This document shows positions 43,595-53,610 of a stretch of DNA of 64,000 bases, piece by piece (position 1 is the stretch's first letter; every line of letters starts with the position of its first letter). The stretch comes from Porphyra umbilicalis. Taxonomy: Eukaryota; Rhodophyta; Bangiophyceae; Bangiales; Bangiaceae. The position numbers were made by a program, and so were the translations under genes. Under the pieces are notes generated by a model. It did not search any database. It had not been told where the DNA came from and saw only the letters and a program-made list of their open reading frames with translations. The stretch is from positions 10,798 to 74,797 of the forward strand of contig KV919115.1 of the NCBI GenBank assembly GCA_002049455.2, written 5' to 3'.

Positions 43595-46500
43595 ATGTCG
43601 GAGTACGGCCGCTACGCTGGCCCTCGCTTCGCGCAGCTGGACGACGACTACAAGGTCTGGGCTGTGTACTGCCGTGCACAGATGATCAAGGAGAAGGTTT
43701 GGGCTGCGGTTGTGACGGACCGCCCCGCGTCTGGGAGCGGTGCCAAGAGCGACGTTGCAGCTGAGGCGTGGGACCTCATGAACGAGTCGGCCCTGGCGAC
43801 TATCCAGATGTCGGACAAGCCGGTTCATCTTTATTCGGTGACGGCGGTCAGTACGGCCAAGGAGGCGTGGGATGCGCTCAAGGACATCTTTGAGGCGCGG
43901 GACAACGCACGCCTGCTGCAGCTCATGCATGAGCTGAGCAACCTCAAGAAGGGCAGCGACGAGAACATCATCAAGTACACGTCGCGCGCCAAGGGCATCC
44001 GTCAAGAGCTCTCCATGCTGGGAAATCAGGTGGACGAGAACACGCTTATCCTGCAGATCCTGTCGGGCCTTCCGGCCGAGTATGACATGATCAAGACCGT
44101 TCTGGAGAACATGGACGGGAAGCGCAACCTCGCTGACGTGAGCGCCAAGCTGCTCACTGTGGAGCAGCGGGGGAGCCATGGGCGGTCGTCCTCGGCGACC
44201 GGCGTCAAGTCGCAAGCGTTTGCGGCAACGGCTTCTAAGAAGGCATGGGACAAGCGCGCGGTCGTGTGCTACTACTGCGACAAGAAGGGGCACATGAAGC
44301 GCGACTGTCTCAAGAAGAAGGCCGACGACGCCAAGGGCAACAAGAAGCCAAATGGCGGGCGTCGTGAGGGTGGCGGTGGAGGTGGTGCACCTCCCCGCGC
44401 CGCATTGGCCTACGCTGCGTCGGCATGCCAGGCCGGGAAGCTCAACGCTTCCGGGAGCACCAGCGGGTTCTCGACCTGGGTATTGGACTCGGGTGCGACC
44501 AACCATATGGCCGCCCAGGACGCGGGTTTCACCGTCAAGACGACGGGGAGCGGGGCCAAGGTCACTCTAGCTGACGGCCACAAGGTGCCCATCAAGGGGC
44601 ACGGATACGCGTCCATGGACGTGGGGAAGGGAATCGCCACGGCTCGCATGGTCCTCGATGAGGCCATGCTTGTGCCGGATCTGACAGACAACCTTCTGTC
44701 GGTCCGAGCGGTCGACCGCTGTGGCGGTGCCGTGGTGTTCGTTGGCGACGCCTGCTATATCCTCATTGATGGGGAAGCGGTGCTCGCGAGCGGAGTTTTG
44801 AGCAACGCGTCTGTCGTCGGCTCGGTCAACGAGTCGGAGAACTACGTGCTCAAGGTAACTCCGGTCACGGCATCGGCCAGAGCCGCCTCCACGCACATGG
44901 ACGGCGAGGCAGAGCTGTGGCACCGCCGGTTCAACCACTTGGGTTTCGAGAACCTCAAGCGTGTGGTTGGGATGGTCGATGGGATTCCATCGACGGTAGC
45001 CGACGCCAAGCGCGTTCCTGGTACGGTATGCGTGCCTTGTGTCGACGGAAAGATGGCGCGTTCTCCGCATCATCGCTCGACAACGACCACCACCAAGTGC
45101 GAGTTGGTTCACACGGACGTTGATGGGCCGTTGACGGCGTCGCTGGGCGGCTCTGTCTGCTTCGTGACTCTGATGGAGGACTCCACTGGGTTCATCACGG
45201 CGACGCCCATCAAGTCCAAGGGCATGGTTCCGGATGTCCTCAAGACCCGCATCAAGCAGCTAGAGACCCTAACTGGGCTTAAGGTGAAGCGGGTTCGTCA
45301 CGATGGCGCCAAGGAGTACGTGAGCCGCGACCTCCAAGCCTGGTATGAAGACAAAGGCATTACGTCTGAGAAGACGGCGCCGTACTCTTCGCAGCAGAAC
45401 GGGAAGGCAGAGCGCGCCAACCGGTACATCATGGAGCGCGTCCGTGCGGCTCTTCTGGACGCCGGAGCGGAAGAGGAGCTGTGGGCGGAGGCTTTGTCAT
45501 CCGTCATCCACGTGCTCAACCGATCCCCCAAGGCGGGTCAAGATGTGACCCCGCTGGAAGCCCTCACGGGGAGACGCCCCGACGTGAAGGGATTTCGGGT
45601 CTGGGGGAGCCGGGCATGGGCTCTGAAGCCCAAGCAGCAGCAGCGAAAGCTGGAACCCAGGACCGACGTCGGCCGTTTTGTCGGCTACACTGTTGGTGGC
45701 AAGGCCTACCGCATCCTAGAGGATGGCTCAAACAAGGTCTTTGAGCGCCGAGATGTGCTCATGGAGGAGACCTCAAGCAAAGCCATCAAGATGCCCTCTG
45801 TCCCTGGCCCTGCTTCCACCCCTTTCCTGACCAGTCAGACGGATGGTGACAAGGAGGACGGCGCCATGGACATGCTGGAAGCGGAAGCCGCAAACGGGGA
45901 CGAGTATGCCTCGCAGCAGTCGTCAGAGAGCGACGTTGAGCCGGAAGAGGCTTCCGGACTCGACGCAGAAGACGGAGATGACAATGACGCCGGCGAGGAC
46001 GCGGCGGATCATGATGGACACGACGTGCTGTCTGGATCCACCACAGAGAGTGGTGACGACGGGGTGCAAGCACTCCGGCGGTCGAAGCGCAAGCCGGCAC
46101 CCAAGGTTACCTGGTGGGAGCGTAACCCAAAGGCATACGCTGCAGAAGGACCCAAGGGCGGAGATCCTTCGGGATGGGACCTGACCAAGGCGCCAGCCAA
46201 TGCGAAGGAGGCGCGTGCGCGATCGGACTGGCCGCGTTGGAAGGCGGCTGAGAAAGAAGAGTACCTCGCACACAAGAAGCTTGGTACCTGGTGCAATACC
46301 AGGAGCAGCAACAAGCGTAAGGCTGTCAAAACGCGGTACGTGTACGACATCAAGCACGATGCTGAGGGCAACATGACTCGGTACAAGGCGCGACTGGTGG
46401 CGCAGGGCTTCAACCAAGTGCCGGGGCGCGACTTTGATGAGACATGGGCACCAGTGCCGAGCTCGGCCACGACACGCGCGCTCTTCGCGGTGGCGGCGGC

Positions 46501-47938
46501 CAAGGACTGGGAAGTTCACCACGTGGATGTGAAGACGGCCTTCCTCAACGCAAAGATGGACAAGGAGATGTACATCAAGCTTCCGGTCGGAGCCGAGCCG
46601 GGGGAGGAAGGTGATGTCCGCCGTCTGAACCTGGCTCTCTATGGGACCAAACAGGCGGGACGATTGTGGGGCATCAAGCTTAACAAAGAGCTCAATGCCA
46701 TCGGAGCGGTCCGGTCCAAGGTGGACCCGTGCCTCTACACGTGGAGCCACCCTGTGCACGGGCTTGTCTACATCCTCGTCTACGTGGACGATCTCATTGT
46801 GGCTGGAAAAAGCCTCGAAGGGGTCCGGATGGTCAAGGCCTCGGTGTCGGCGTCTTTCGACGTGCGCGACATGGGTGAGGTCAAGGACTTCATTGGCATG
46901 AAGGTCATGCGAGATCGGGCTGCCAAGGTGATCACCCTGAGCAATCCGGGGCATGTCAGTTCCCTGCTTGAGGCTTTCCAGATGGACAAGTCTGCGCCTA
47001 ACAAGACGCCCATGGTGGCAGGTGCCAAGCTTTGCAAGACGGGGGAGAATCTACTGCCCGAGGGCAACCGGTACGCCGAGCTTGTTGGCTCGTTGCTGTA
47101 CCTCACCACGACGACGAGGCCAGACATTGCCTTTGCCGTGGGCGTGCTCTCCCGCTACATGTCATGCCCCGAGGAGGACCACATGCGCGCGGCCAAGGGG
47201 GTGCTCCGATATCTTCGCGGGGCTACGCGACTAGGGGTCGTGTACGGCGACGACAAGCCTCTCCAAGGGTACGTTGACGCAGACTGGGCAGGCGATATTG
47301 ACGCTCGTCGGTCGACGACGGGCTTTGTCTTCACCCTCAATGGCGGGCCGATATCGTGGACGAGCAAGCGCCAGTCGACCGTGGCGACGTCAACGGCCGA
47401 GGCCGAGTACGTCGCCGCCGCTATGGCGACCAAGGAGGCGCTGTGGCTGCGCAAACTTCTGTCGGTGCTGGGCGTCGACGGGGACGCCGTGCCCATGGGG
47501 GAGGACAACCAGGCGTGCCTCGCTTTGGTCAACAATCCCGAAGCCACCGGGCGTACCAAGCACGTAGACGTTGCGTACCACATGGTGCGCGACTACGTCG
47601 CGCGTGGGGAGGTTGCCTTCTACTTTCTTCCCAGCGCCGACATGCCCGCAGATGGCATGACGAAGCCACTGCCGGCCCCGGCGTTCACCACATTCCGGGG
47701 CGTCATCGGCGTTGGCTCGGATCTGGGCACTTCGGGGAGTAGCGGCACGCGGGCCCTACGTCCTGCGCCGCAGTGCTCAACCCCCTCGGGGGGGGCGGCG
47801 GTTGGCGGCGGAGTGGCGGTGTCGGCGGCCTGGAACGGCTTCGGGTCGATTGGGCGGTTTACGGCGAAGTCGGGGGCTGGGCTGTATCAGTACAGCCCTC
47901 CTCGGAATCGGGATCCGATTGTCGGCGGGCTGTACTGA
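43595..47938 (+). CDS. gag-pol: Copia gag-pol polyprotein
   Basis: This is a single frame of 1447 residues from the first ATG after the primer site (MSEYGRYAGPRFAQL). Residues 1-200 are the copia Gag (AKEAWDALKDIFEARD...). A CCHC knuckle CYYCDKKGHMKRDC lies at about 225-238. The protease is near 298 (LDSGATNHM). The integrase zinc finger starts near 441 (HRRFNHLGF...CVPC) and the core follows, with YSSQQNGKAERANRY. RT begins near 930 (YKARLVAQGFNQVPG) and has YVDDLIVAG near 1063. RNase H is near 1228 (DADWAGD...STAEAEYVAA). Integrase before RT defines Ty1/copia. The last 90 residues are Gly/Ser-rich and end within the first palindromes of the 3' region. Confidence 0.96.
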   Translation: MSEYGRYAGPRFAQLDDDYKVWAVYCRAQMIKEKVWAAVVTDRPASGSGAKSDVAAEAWDLMNESALATIQMSDKPVHLYSVTAVSTAKEAWDALKDIFEARDNARLLQLMHELSNLKKGSDENIIKYTSRAKGIRQELSMLGNQVDENTLILQILSGLPAEYDMIKTVLENMDGKRNLADVSAKLLTVEQRGSHGRSSSATGVKSQAFAATASKKAWDKRAVVCYYCDKKGHMKRDCLKKKADDAKGNKKPNGGRREGGGGGGAPPRAALAYAASACQAGKLNASGSTSGFSTWVLDSGATNHMAAQDAGFTVKTTGSGAKVTLADGHKVPIKGHGYASMDVGKGIATARMVLDEAMLVPDLTDNLLSVRAVDRCGGAVVFVGDACYILIDGEAVLASGVLSNASVVGSVNESENYVLKVTPVTASARAASTHMDGEAELWHRRFNHLGFENLKRVVGMVDGIPSTVADAKRVPGTVCVPCVDGKMARSPHHRSTTTTTKCELVHTDVDGPLTASLGGSVCFVTLMEDSTGFITATPIKSKGMVPDVLKTRIKQLETLTGLKVKRVRHDGAKEYVSRDLQAWYEDKGITSEKTAPYSSQQNGKAERANRYIMERVRAALLDAGAEEELWAEALSSVIHVLNRSPKAGQDVTPLEALTGRRPDVKGFRVWGSRAWALKPKQQQRKLEPRTDVGRFVGYTVGGKAYRILEDGSNKVFERRDVLMEETSSKAIKMPSVPGPASTPFLTSQTDGDKEDGAMDMLEAEAANGDEYASQQSSESDVEPEEASGLDAEDGDDNDAGEDAADHDGHDVLSGSTTESGDDGVQALRRSKRKPAPKVTWWERNPKAYAAEGPKGGDPSGWDLTKAPANAKEARARSDWPRWKAAEKEEYLAHKKLGTWCNTRSSNKRKAVKTRYVYDIKHDAEGNMTRYKARLVAQGFNQVPGRDFDETWAPVPSSATTRALFAVAAAKDWEVHHVDVKTAFLNAKMDKEMYIKLPVGAEPGEEGDVRRLNLALYGTKQAGRLWGIKLNKELNAIGAVRSKVDPCLYTWSHPVHGLVYILVYVDDLIVAGKSLEGVRMVKASVSASFDVRDMGEVKDFIGMKVMRDRAAKVITLSNPGHVSSLLEAFQMDKSAPNKTPMVAGAKLCKTGENLLPEGNRYAELVGSLLYLTTTTRPDIAFAVGVLSRYMSCPEEDHMRAAKGVLRYLRGATRLGVVYGDDKPLQGYVDADWAGDIDARRSTTGFVFTLNGGPISWTSKRQSTVATSTAEAEYVAAAMATKEALWLRKLLSVLGVDGDAVPMGEDNQACLALVNNPEATGRTKHVDVAYHMVRDYVARGEVAFYFLPSADMPADGMTKPLPAPAFTTFRGVIGVGSDLGTSGSSGTRALRPAPQCSTPSGGAAVGGGVAVSAAWNGFGSIGRFTAKSGAGLYQYSPPRNRDPIVGGLY

Positions 47939-48553
47939 TACAGCCCGAGTCGGATTCGTGCCGAAATTCGTCGATCAAGTCGACGTTTCGCCGATCGAGT
48001 CGGGGGCGGCCGGTCGAATCGATGTCTACCGAACGTTTCGTCGGACGATCCGATCAACATTGGACGACCGCGTCAATTCGATTTTCGGCTGGGCGGTAGC
48101 CGTTACGGCTGTACTGATACAGCTCCAGGCCCTTGCATCGCTACGAAGGCAGCGGCTTGCGTCGCCTTTACGCCGACTGGGTGGCCTGCGGCGGTCGGGC
48201 GGTCGGCTAAGGGCTTCTCCGATGCTGTCCGCGTCGACCGAGGCGGACTTGGCGGACATCGTTGTTTTTTGTTTTAAGTGGCGGGGGAGGGCTGTAATGA
48301 TACAGCCCAGCTTCATGCGTCTCTACCAAGTCGGCGGTTTGCGTCGACTTTGCGGCGGTTGGGCGGCTTGCGGCGGCCTGGCGGTCGGCTGGCGGGTGCT
48401 CTGATGCTGTCCGAGTCGGCGGTTGTCGACTTGGCGGTGGGCGGGTTTTTGGCCCACATCGCGTTTTGCGGCCAAGTCGGGGAGGGGGGGTTCTGTATCA
48501 GTACAGCCCAAAACTAATATGGCTTCCCGAGGAGGGCTGTACTGCTACAGCCC
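47879..48553. repeat. Six dispersed GGGCTGTA-N4-TACAGCCC palindromes
   Basis: Copies lie at 47879-47898, 47927-47946, 48106-48125, 48289-48308, 48491-48509 and 48534-48553. The 8-bp arms are nearly constant, while the 4-base centres differ (TCAG, CTGA, CTGA, ATGA, TCAG, CTGC). The first two are in the end of the gag-pol frame and the others in the untranslated stretch before the 3' LTR. They could form RNA hairpins or bind a dimeric protein. Confidence 0.92.
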
Positions 48554-48648
48554 GGGCCCGAGCAGCGGCGATCGGGAAGCCAAATCAAGCTGTAAGCCGG
48601 AAGCCGGGCTACCTTGCATCCGGACTCCGGAACCGTCACAATGTAATT

Positions 48649-48656
48649 GGGGGGAG
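48649..48656 (+). promoter_or_regulatory. Polypurine tract of the copia element
   Basis: The sequence GGGGGGAG immediately precedes the 3' LTR, as expected for the plus-strand primer. Confidence 0.8.
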
Positions 48657-49029
48657 TGTTGAGCATGGCTCAGCAATTCCATTTGTCTGTACTTACCCGG
48701 TTGAGCATTGGGACTCAGTTTTGGGTATTTACCTATGCACTTGTTGTATGTTTTGTACTTGTGTGTACTTGATTTGTTGGTCTCGTAGTGGGCACTCTCT
48801 GCTGGGGTGAGCTCGGGGGGGGGGACTTGTGTGGGGAGGTGCATGCCTCGTTCTGGGAGGTGCGCCGCGGCCCGCGCGCACTGAGAACTGAGGCACGTGG
48901 GTGTGCTCCGAGAGCGGGCTGCCCGACGACCTGTCCTGGGGCCGCCTGGGGTACATTAGGTGGCTGGACACGGCCCAGGACCTCTGCCATAGTAAAACAA
49001 CGCACCCACTTGACCACACCGACTTCACA
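48657..49029 (+). repeat. 3' LTR of the copia element
   Basis: It is preceded by a GGGGGGAG purine tract and followed by the GCGAC target duplication. It is one base longer than the 5' LTR because of a G-run difference. Confidence 0.93.
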
Positions 49030-49034
49030 GCGAC

Positions 49035-49869
49035 CCCGCCACACACCGTCGGCGCTTTCACCGCGGCGGCTCGGCGCTTCAGCGGCGGCGGCGGGGACGG
49101 CGGCGCGCACCCCGAGCGTCGTGCCCGGCCCGCGGCAAGCAGCCACAGAGTGCTGTGGCGACAGCCGCCACCAATGGACACGAGGCAGCCGCGTCCCGGC
49201 GTGGTTGTGCCAGCCATCGCCCTTCAAACATGGGCAGCGGCACATCTGCCAGTCCGCACACGGGCGTCACGCAGCCCCACACCCCCCCCCCCCCCCTTCC
49301 AGCTCTCACCACCCACCACGCGCTGTCCAACGTCCTCGGGCCGGCAGCAACGTCAACGTTGGCCGCGAGCCGACGACCTGCCGCCGCCGCCGGCCACGAA
49401 GGCGGTCGGCGCGCACCGGGGACGCGCGGGCGCCGACGCGCTCAGGCCGCGCGGTTTGTGGCGGCCTCCGCGATGGTAACGCCCACCCCCCCAGTTGTTA
49501 CCGGCGGCGGCGGGGCCATGTCCCACCAGTTCGCGCCGCCGCACCCGTGGTCGTCGCCCCGAGGTGGCTGCCCATGAGCGTGGCGCAAGCCGTGACGCGG
49601 CTGCGGAGCCACCACGGCTGCCCTCCGACCACTTGATGGCCGCCCCGCGCGCCAACGACGCCGGTCGGCGACGTCAAAGTGGGGGGAGGTCTCGGGGTGG
49701 CCGCCGCGTCGGCCAGCGGCGCCGCCACGCCGCACTCGCCAGCCGCCGTGGGCCGAGGGTGTGAGAGCCCGCGCGAAAGGGCAGCGGGCAGGTGCCGGCC
49801 ATGTTTCCCAAAGCAACCACGTTGTAGAGCACACAAGTTCCTGCCCTACCGACTACCCGTGCTTCTTGA
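49035..49869. other. GC-rich tract, no supported gene
   Basis: This continues the GC-rich DNA left of the copia insertion. It includes a C-run at about 49287-49301. The overlapping Arg/Ala/Pro frames are not supported. Confidence 0.45.
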
Positions 49870-52800
49870 CTAATCTTCACCGGCTCCACCACCTGGCTCT
49901 TGGCCCGCACCACCCCCCTGCCCTTCAAGATAGCCACTCTCCCGCCCCGCATCTTTGACACCACTCTCTTGTTCGTTCTCGCCAACTCCTTGCTCACCGT
50001 GCTCGCCTCCGCCATCACCTCTACGCCCACCACCACCACACTCACCGACGTCGGCGCGCACTCCCGGCGGCGCAGGCGCATCGTCTGTGCGATGATTGCT
50101 TCGGTCGGCGACGGTCCCAGCCTTGTAAGCGCGCATTTTGTCCAGCTCTGGGACAAAGGCAAGCAGCTTGTCCAGCCACAGCTGCCAAGGCACGCGTACA
50201 GACGGCTTTCTCTTGCCAGCCGCGGTCGTCGTGACCTCCCGCTTGGCCTCCTTGTCCTTCCAGTCGGGGTCCGCCCACGCAACGTCCCACAGGTGCAGGA
50301 TGTACACACGTTCCTTCTCCTTGTTGTCGACGCCCGGTTTGCCCATGGCCACTTGGCGTAGCTCGTCGTAAACCCGGTCCTCCGGCTTACCGTTCCCCCC
50401 CCAGCGAAATGAAGACAGCATTATACGCAACGACTCCGTGCTGGTGATCTTTATCGTCTCGGAGATGACGTCGGGGCGGATTTTGTCAACGTCGGACCAG
50501 ATGTCTTGCTCCGCGTCGTACTCCTCTATGAGGATGCGCGCGGCGACCATCATCCGCCTCCAGGTAGGGTCTTGCTTGTTCGGGTAGACCTTGTTGACGA
50601 CTGCCTCCTTCTTGGCGCCGCTGCCTTGACAAACGCTTTTCCGGGGTGAGCGCGCCGCGGCGATGCCGCCTCCGCCCCCCTTCAGAGTAGGGGCATCTGG
50701 CGTGCTTGGTGGTGGCGCGACCTAGCTTGCCGAGGACGGTTTGACCGTCAAGGCGGTCTTGACGCTCGCCGCCCCAGGAACCGCAGATGGCGAGGACTTG
50801 GCGACGCCCAGCAGAGCTACAACGGTAGCATCAGGAGCCGCCGAGTCCGGCAGCTCATGGTTGAACTTAGCGTACAGGAGGTAGATGACGGTGAGCAAGT
50901 TGGAGATGAGGAACGGACCCACCTTCCAGATCTCCCCGTTGATGCCCGCCGGTAGCGCGTCACGCAAGACGTCCAGGAACCACGGCTCCAGCCCCCTCTT
51001 GGTCGCCGGTGGCGAGTGGACCGAGCGACCAGCCGCAAAGTTGACCAAGTAGTACGGCCACACGTCGGCCTGGACGAGGACAGAGAACAGTTGGTAGCGG
51101 GGAGTGGCGTCGAAGACGCCACACACAAAAGCAAACAGCCGAGCCCATCTGCTTCCCGGAGTCTGGGAGACAGGAGCGATGACAGGGACGGCCGGGGGGG
51201 TCACCCAGGCTGCAGCGCCCGCCCCTCCGCCCATAGGCAAATCGTTGCCGGCAGCCGCGTGAAGTGGCGGCGGCGGTGACGGCGCTGCGGTAGCGTCCGA
51301 AGAGGCCCCGTAGCGGGACCCAGGCAGCTCGAGTTGGGGGCCACCGCCAGCCTGCGGGTGCCAGGCACTGCCGTCAGGGACCGCCGGCGGCCCACGAGGT
51401 GCGCCGCGCCAGACCGTTTGACCAGCTTTTCGGGCGGCCGCGCTGAGCTCAGCAGCGGCCGCGTCGTCCGCCTCCGACCACTTTGGGTGCAAGGCCGCTG
51501 CCTTCTCTTCTTCTGCGGCCTCACGCTCGGCCGCCGCTGTTAGCGCCAGCGCCGCCACCACCACCTGCTCGTCGGCGGCCTTGCGGTCGACGGCGGCCTT
51601 GCGCGCGAGCGCCGCCGCCGCTTCTTGCTCCTTCGCGGCCTTGCTGTCGACATCGGCCTTGCGCGCAAGCGCCGCCGCCTCCTGCTCGTCGGCAGCCTTG
51701 CGGTCGGCGGCGTCCTTGTGCTCCAGCGCCGCCGCCGACTCCTGCTCTTCGGCGGCCTTGCGGTCGGCCGCAGCCTTGCGTGCGAGCGCCGCCGCCGCCT
51801 CCTGCTCGTCGGCATCCTTGCGGCCGGCGGCGACTTTGCGCGCGAGCGCCGCCGCCGCCTCCTGCTCGTCGGCGGCCTTGCAGTCGGCGGCGGCGTTGCG
51901 CGCGAGCGCCGCCGCCGCTCTCTGTTCTTCGGCGGCCTTGCGGTCGGCGGCGGCCTTGTGCTCCAGCGCCGCCGCCGCGTCCTTCTCGTCGGCGGCCTTG
52001 CAGGCGGCGGCGGCGTTGCGTGCGAGCGCCGCCGCCGCCTCCTGCTCGTCGGCGGCCTTGCAGTCGGCGGCGACCTTCTGCTCCAGCTTCGCCGCCGCTT
52101 CCTGGTGGTCGGCGGTCTTGCGGTCGGCGGCATCCTTGTGCTTCAGCGCCGCCGCCCCTTCCTGATGGGCGACGGCCTTGCGGTCGTCTGCGGCCTTGCG
52201 GTCTATCGTGGCCGCCGCCTCCCGCTCGTCAGCGGCCTTGATGTCGTCGGCGGCCTTGCGCTCCAGCGTCGCGGCCGCCTTCTGCTCATGGGCGGCCTTG
52301 CGGTTGATGGCGGCCTTCCGCTCAAGCGCCGCCGTCGCCTTCTGCTCGTCGGCGGTCTTGCGGTCGGCGGCGGCCTTGCGCTTGAGCGCCGCCGCCGACT
52401 CGTGCTTGTCGGTGGCCTTGCGCGCGGCCGTGGCGCCGCGCACAACCACCCTTGCCGCCTCCTGGTCGTCCGCGGCCTTGCTACAGGCCGAAGCTTCACG
52501 CTCGCGCTTCCTCCCGGCTCCGGCCTTGCCGGTGCTTTCCTTCACGCCGCTTGCTGCTTCGTTCGCGATTTGGCGGCGCCGCTTCTTCTTGCCTAGCCGT
52601 CGCGAGGGCTGCCTGTCGCCCGCGACGGCCAGGAGCTTGTCTTTTTCAGCGGCCAAGCGTCGCTCGAGGTCGACGTTGTCCTCCGCAACTGTCGCCTCAG
52701 CCGCGGCGATGGCTTCGTGCATTGGGTTGCGGGCAGGCGCCGAGGCCTGGGAGGCAGCCCGAGTCCAAGCGCTGCTGTTTTGCGGTGAGACCCGTTCGTT

Positions 52801-52962
52801 GGCGGTAGCGCCGCCAGGGCGTCCGTCCGACGCCAATTTGGCCAGCGTGGCGCGCTTGGAGCGCGGAGAGGATGGGACATTGGAAGAACCTGTAGCCGGT
52901 GCACAGTCGCCGGCGTTGTCGACGGTGCGCTTAGTGCGCGGCTTGCGCTTGTTGCCGCCCAT
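49870..52962 (-). CDS. Unknown Ala-rich repeat protein, amber-separated C-terminal region
   Basis: From ATG at 52962 a minus-strand frame runs 746 codons to TAG at 50722-50724, then stays open in the same frame for 283 more codons to 49870. The N-terminal 200 residues are basic with KKKRRR. Next come about 15 copies of a 20-residue repeat near KAAADRKAADEQEAAAALAR, predicted as long helix or coiled coil. A Pro/Gly linker and a hydrophobic C-terminal part (VGPFLISNLLTVIYLLYAKF) follow. The continuation begins with basic sequence, then DPTWRRMMVAARILIEEYDAEQ and RVPWQLWLDKLLAF, balanced and domain-like. A short intron containing the TAG, read-through, or a single nonsense change could explain this. 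No family is recognised. Confidence 0.6.
51540..52480. repeat. 60-bp coding minisatellite, ~15 copies
   Basis: In-frame 60-bp units on the minus strand encode the 20-residue repeats of the preceding gene. Spacing is regular apart from one unit lacking a codon. The plus strand is also open here because of the codon bias, giving Ser/Ala/Arg shadow frames. Confidence 0.92.
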
Positions 52963-53007
52963 CTACGAAGAAAAGGCCAATGCAGTCGCACAATCGGTGT
53001 TGCACAC

Positions 53008-53610
53008 GAAAGGACAGCAAAAAGTAAGGGAGTTTCAACGTTAGGCTACAGTGCTCCTCGTGCCTTGACGCCGATCAAGAGTATGCCCCTGCCCCTCGTG
53101 TACCAAATCAGACAAGACCACCAACACGCGAAAAACCAAGTCACAAGATCGAGCTGCAGTCATACCGTTGGAACACAGAACGACGCGGCGGGGCTTGTAG
53201 CCAGATTCAGGCACACCATCAACACCAACAGCGAGCAGCCCCACCCCGCAGCCAATGGTGTCGGCCGCAGAGTGTACCACTGCGCCTCGCACACCAGCAC
53301 AGGCACATTACATGAAAGGGCAGCAAAGAGCATGGGAGTTTCAAAGTTAGACTACAGTGCTCCGCGTGCCTCGATGCCCATCAAGAGTATGCCTCTGCCC
53401 CTCGTGTACCAAACCAGACAATACCACCAACACGCGAAAAACCAAGTCACAAGATCGAGGTACATCCGTACCGTTGGTAAAGAGAACCACGCAGCCCGGC
53501 ATGTAGCCAGAGCGTGGCAATAGAGCAGCGACAAGCTCTGCCGCGCAGCGAGTAGTGACGGCAGCCGACCGTAGCACTGCGCCCAGCGCACCAACACGGG
53601 CACAGGTCCA
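53008..53610. repeat. Tandem duplication, ~306-bp unit, upstream of the repeat-protein gene
   Basis: Copy 1 (about 53008-53313) and copy 2 (about 53314-53610) share GGGAGTTTCAA.GTTAG.CTACAGTGCTCC, ATCAAGAGTATGCC and CGCGAAAAACCAAGTCACAAGATCGAG in separate blocks. The array begins 45 bases upstream of the start codon at 52962, where the promoter of that minus-strand gene should lie. Confidence 0.9.

Larger units (their letters stand above)
43067..49029 (+). mobile_element. Ty1/copia element, looks whole
   Basis: LTRs at 43067-43438 and 48657-49029 start TGTTGAGC and differ at about four bases plus one base in a G run, so they are about 99% identical. The target duplication is GCGAC (43062-43066 and 49030-49034). 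Primer site, one uninterrupted gag-pol frame and a polypurine tract are all present. Integrase precedes RT, the copia order. The element is about 6 kb, young and structurally complete by eye. A 0.7-kb untranslated stretch with repeated palindromes lies between the gag-pol stop and the 3' LTR. Confidence 0.96.

Noticed and set aside
51483-52596. Long plus-strand ORFs over the 60-bp minisatellite
   Set aside because: They are shadows of the minus-strand gene, produced by its codon bias. They read as monotonous Arg/Pro/Cys or Ser/Ala strings.
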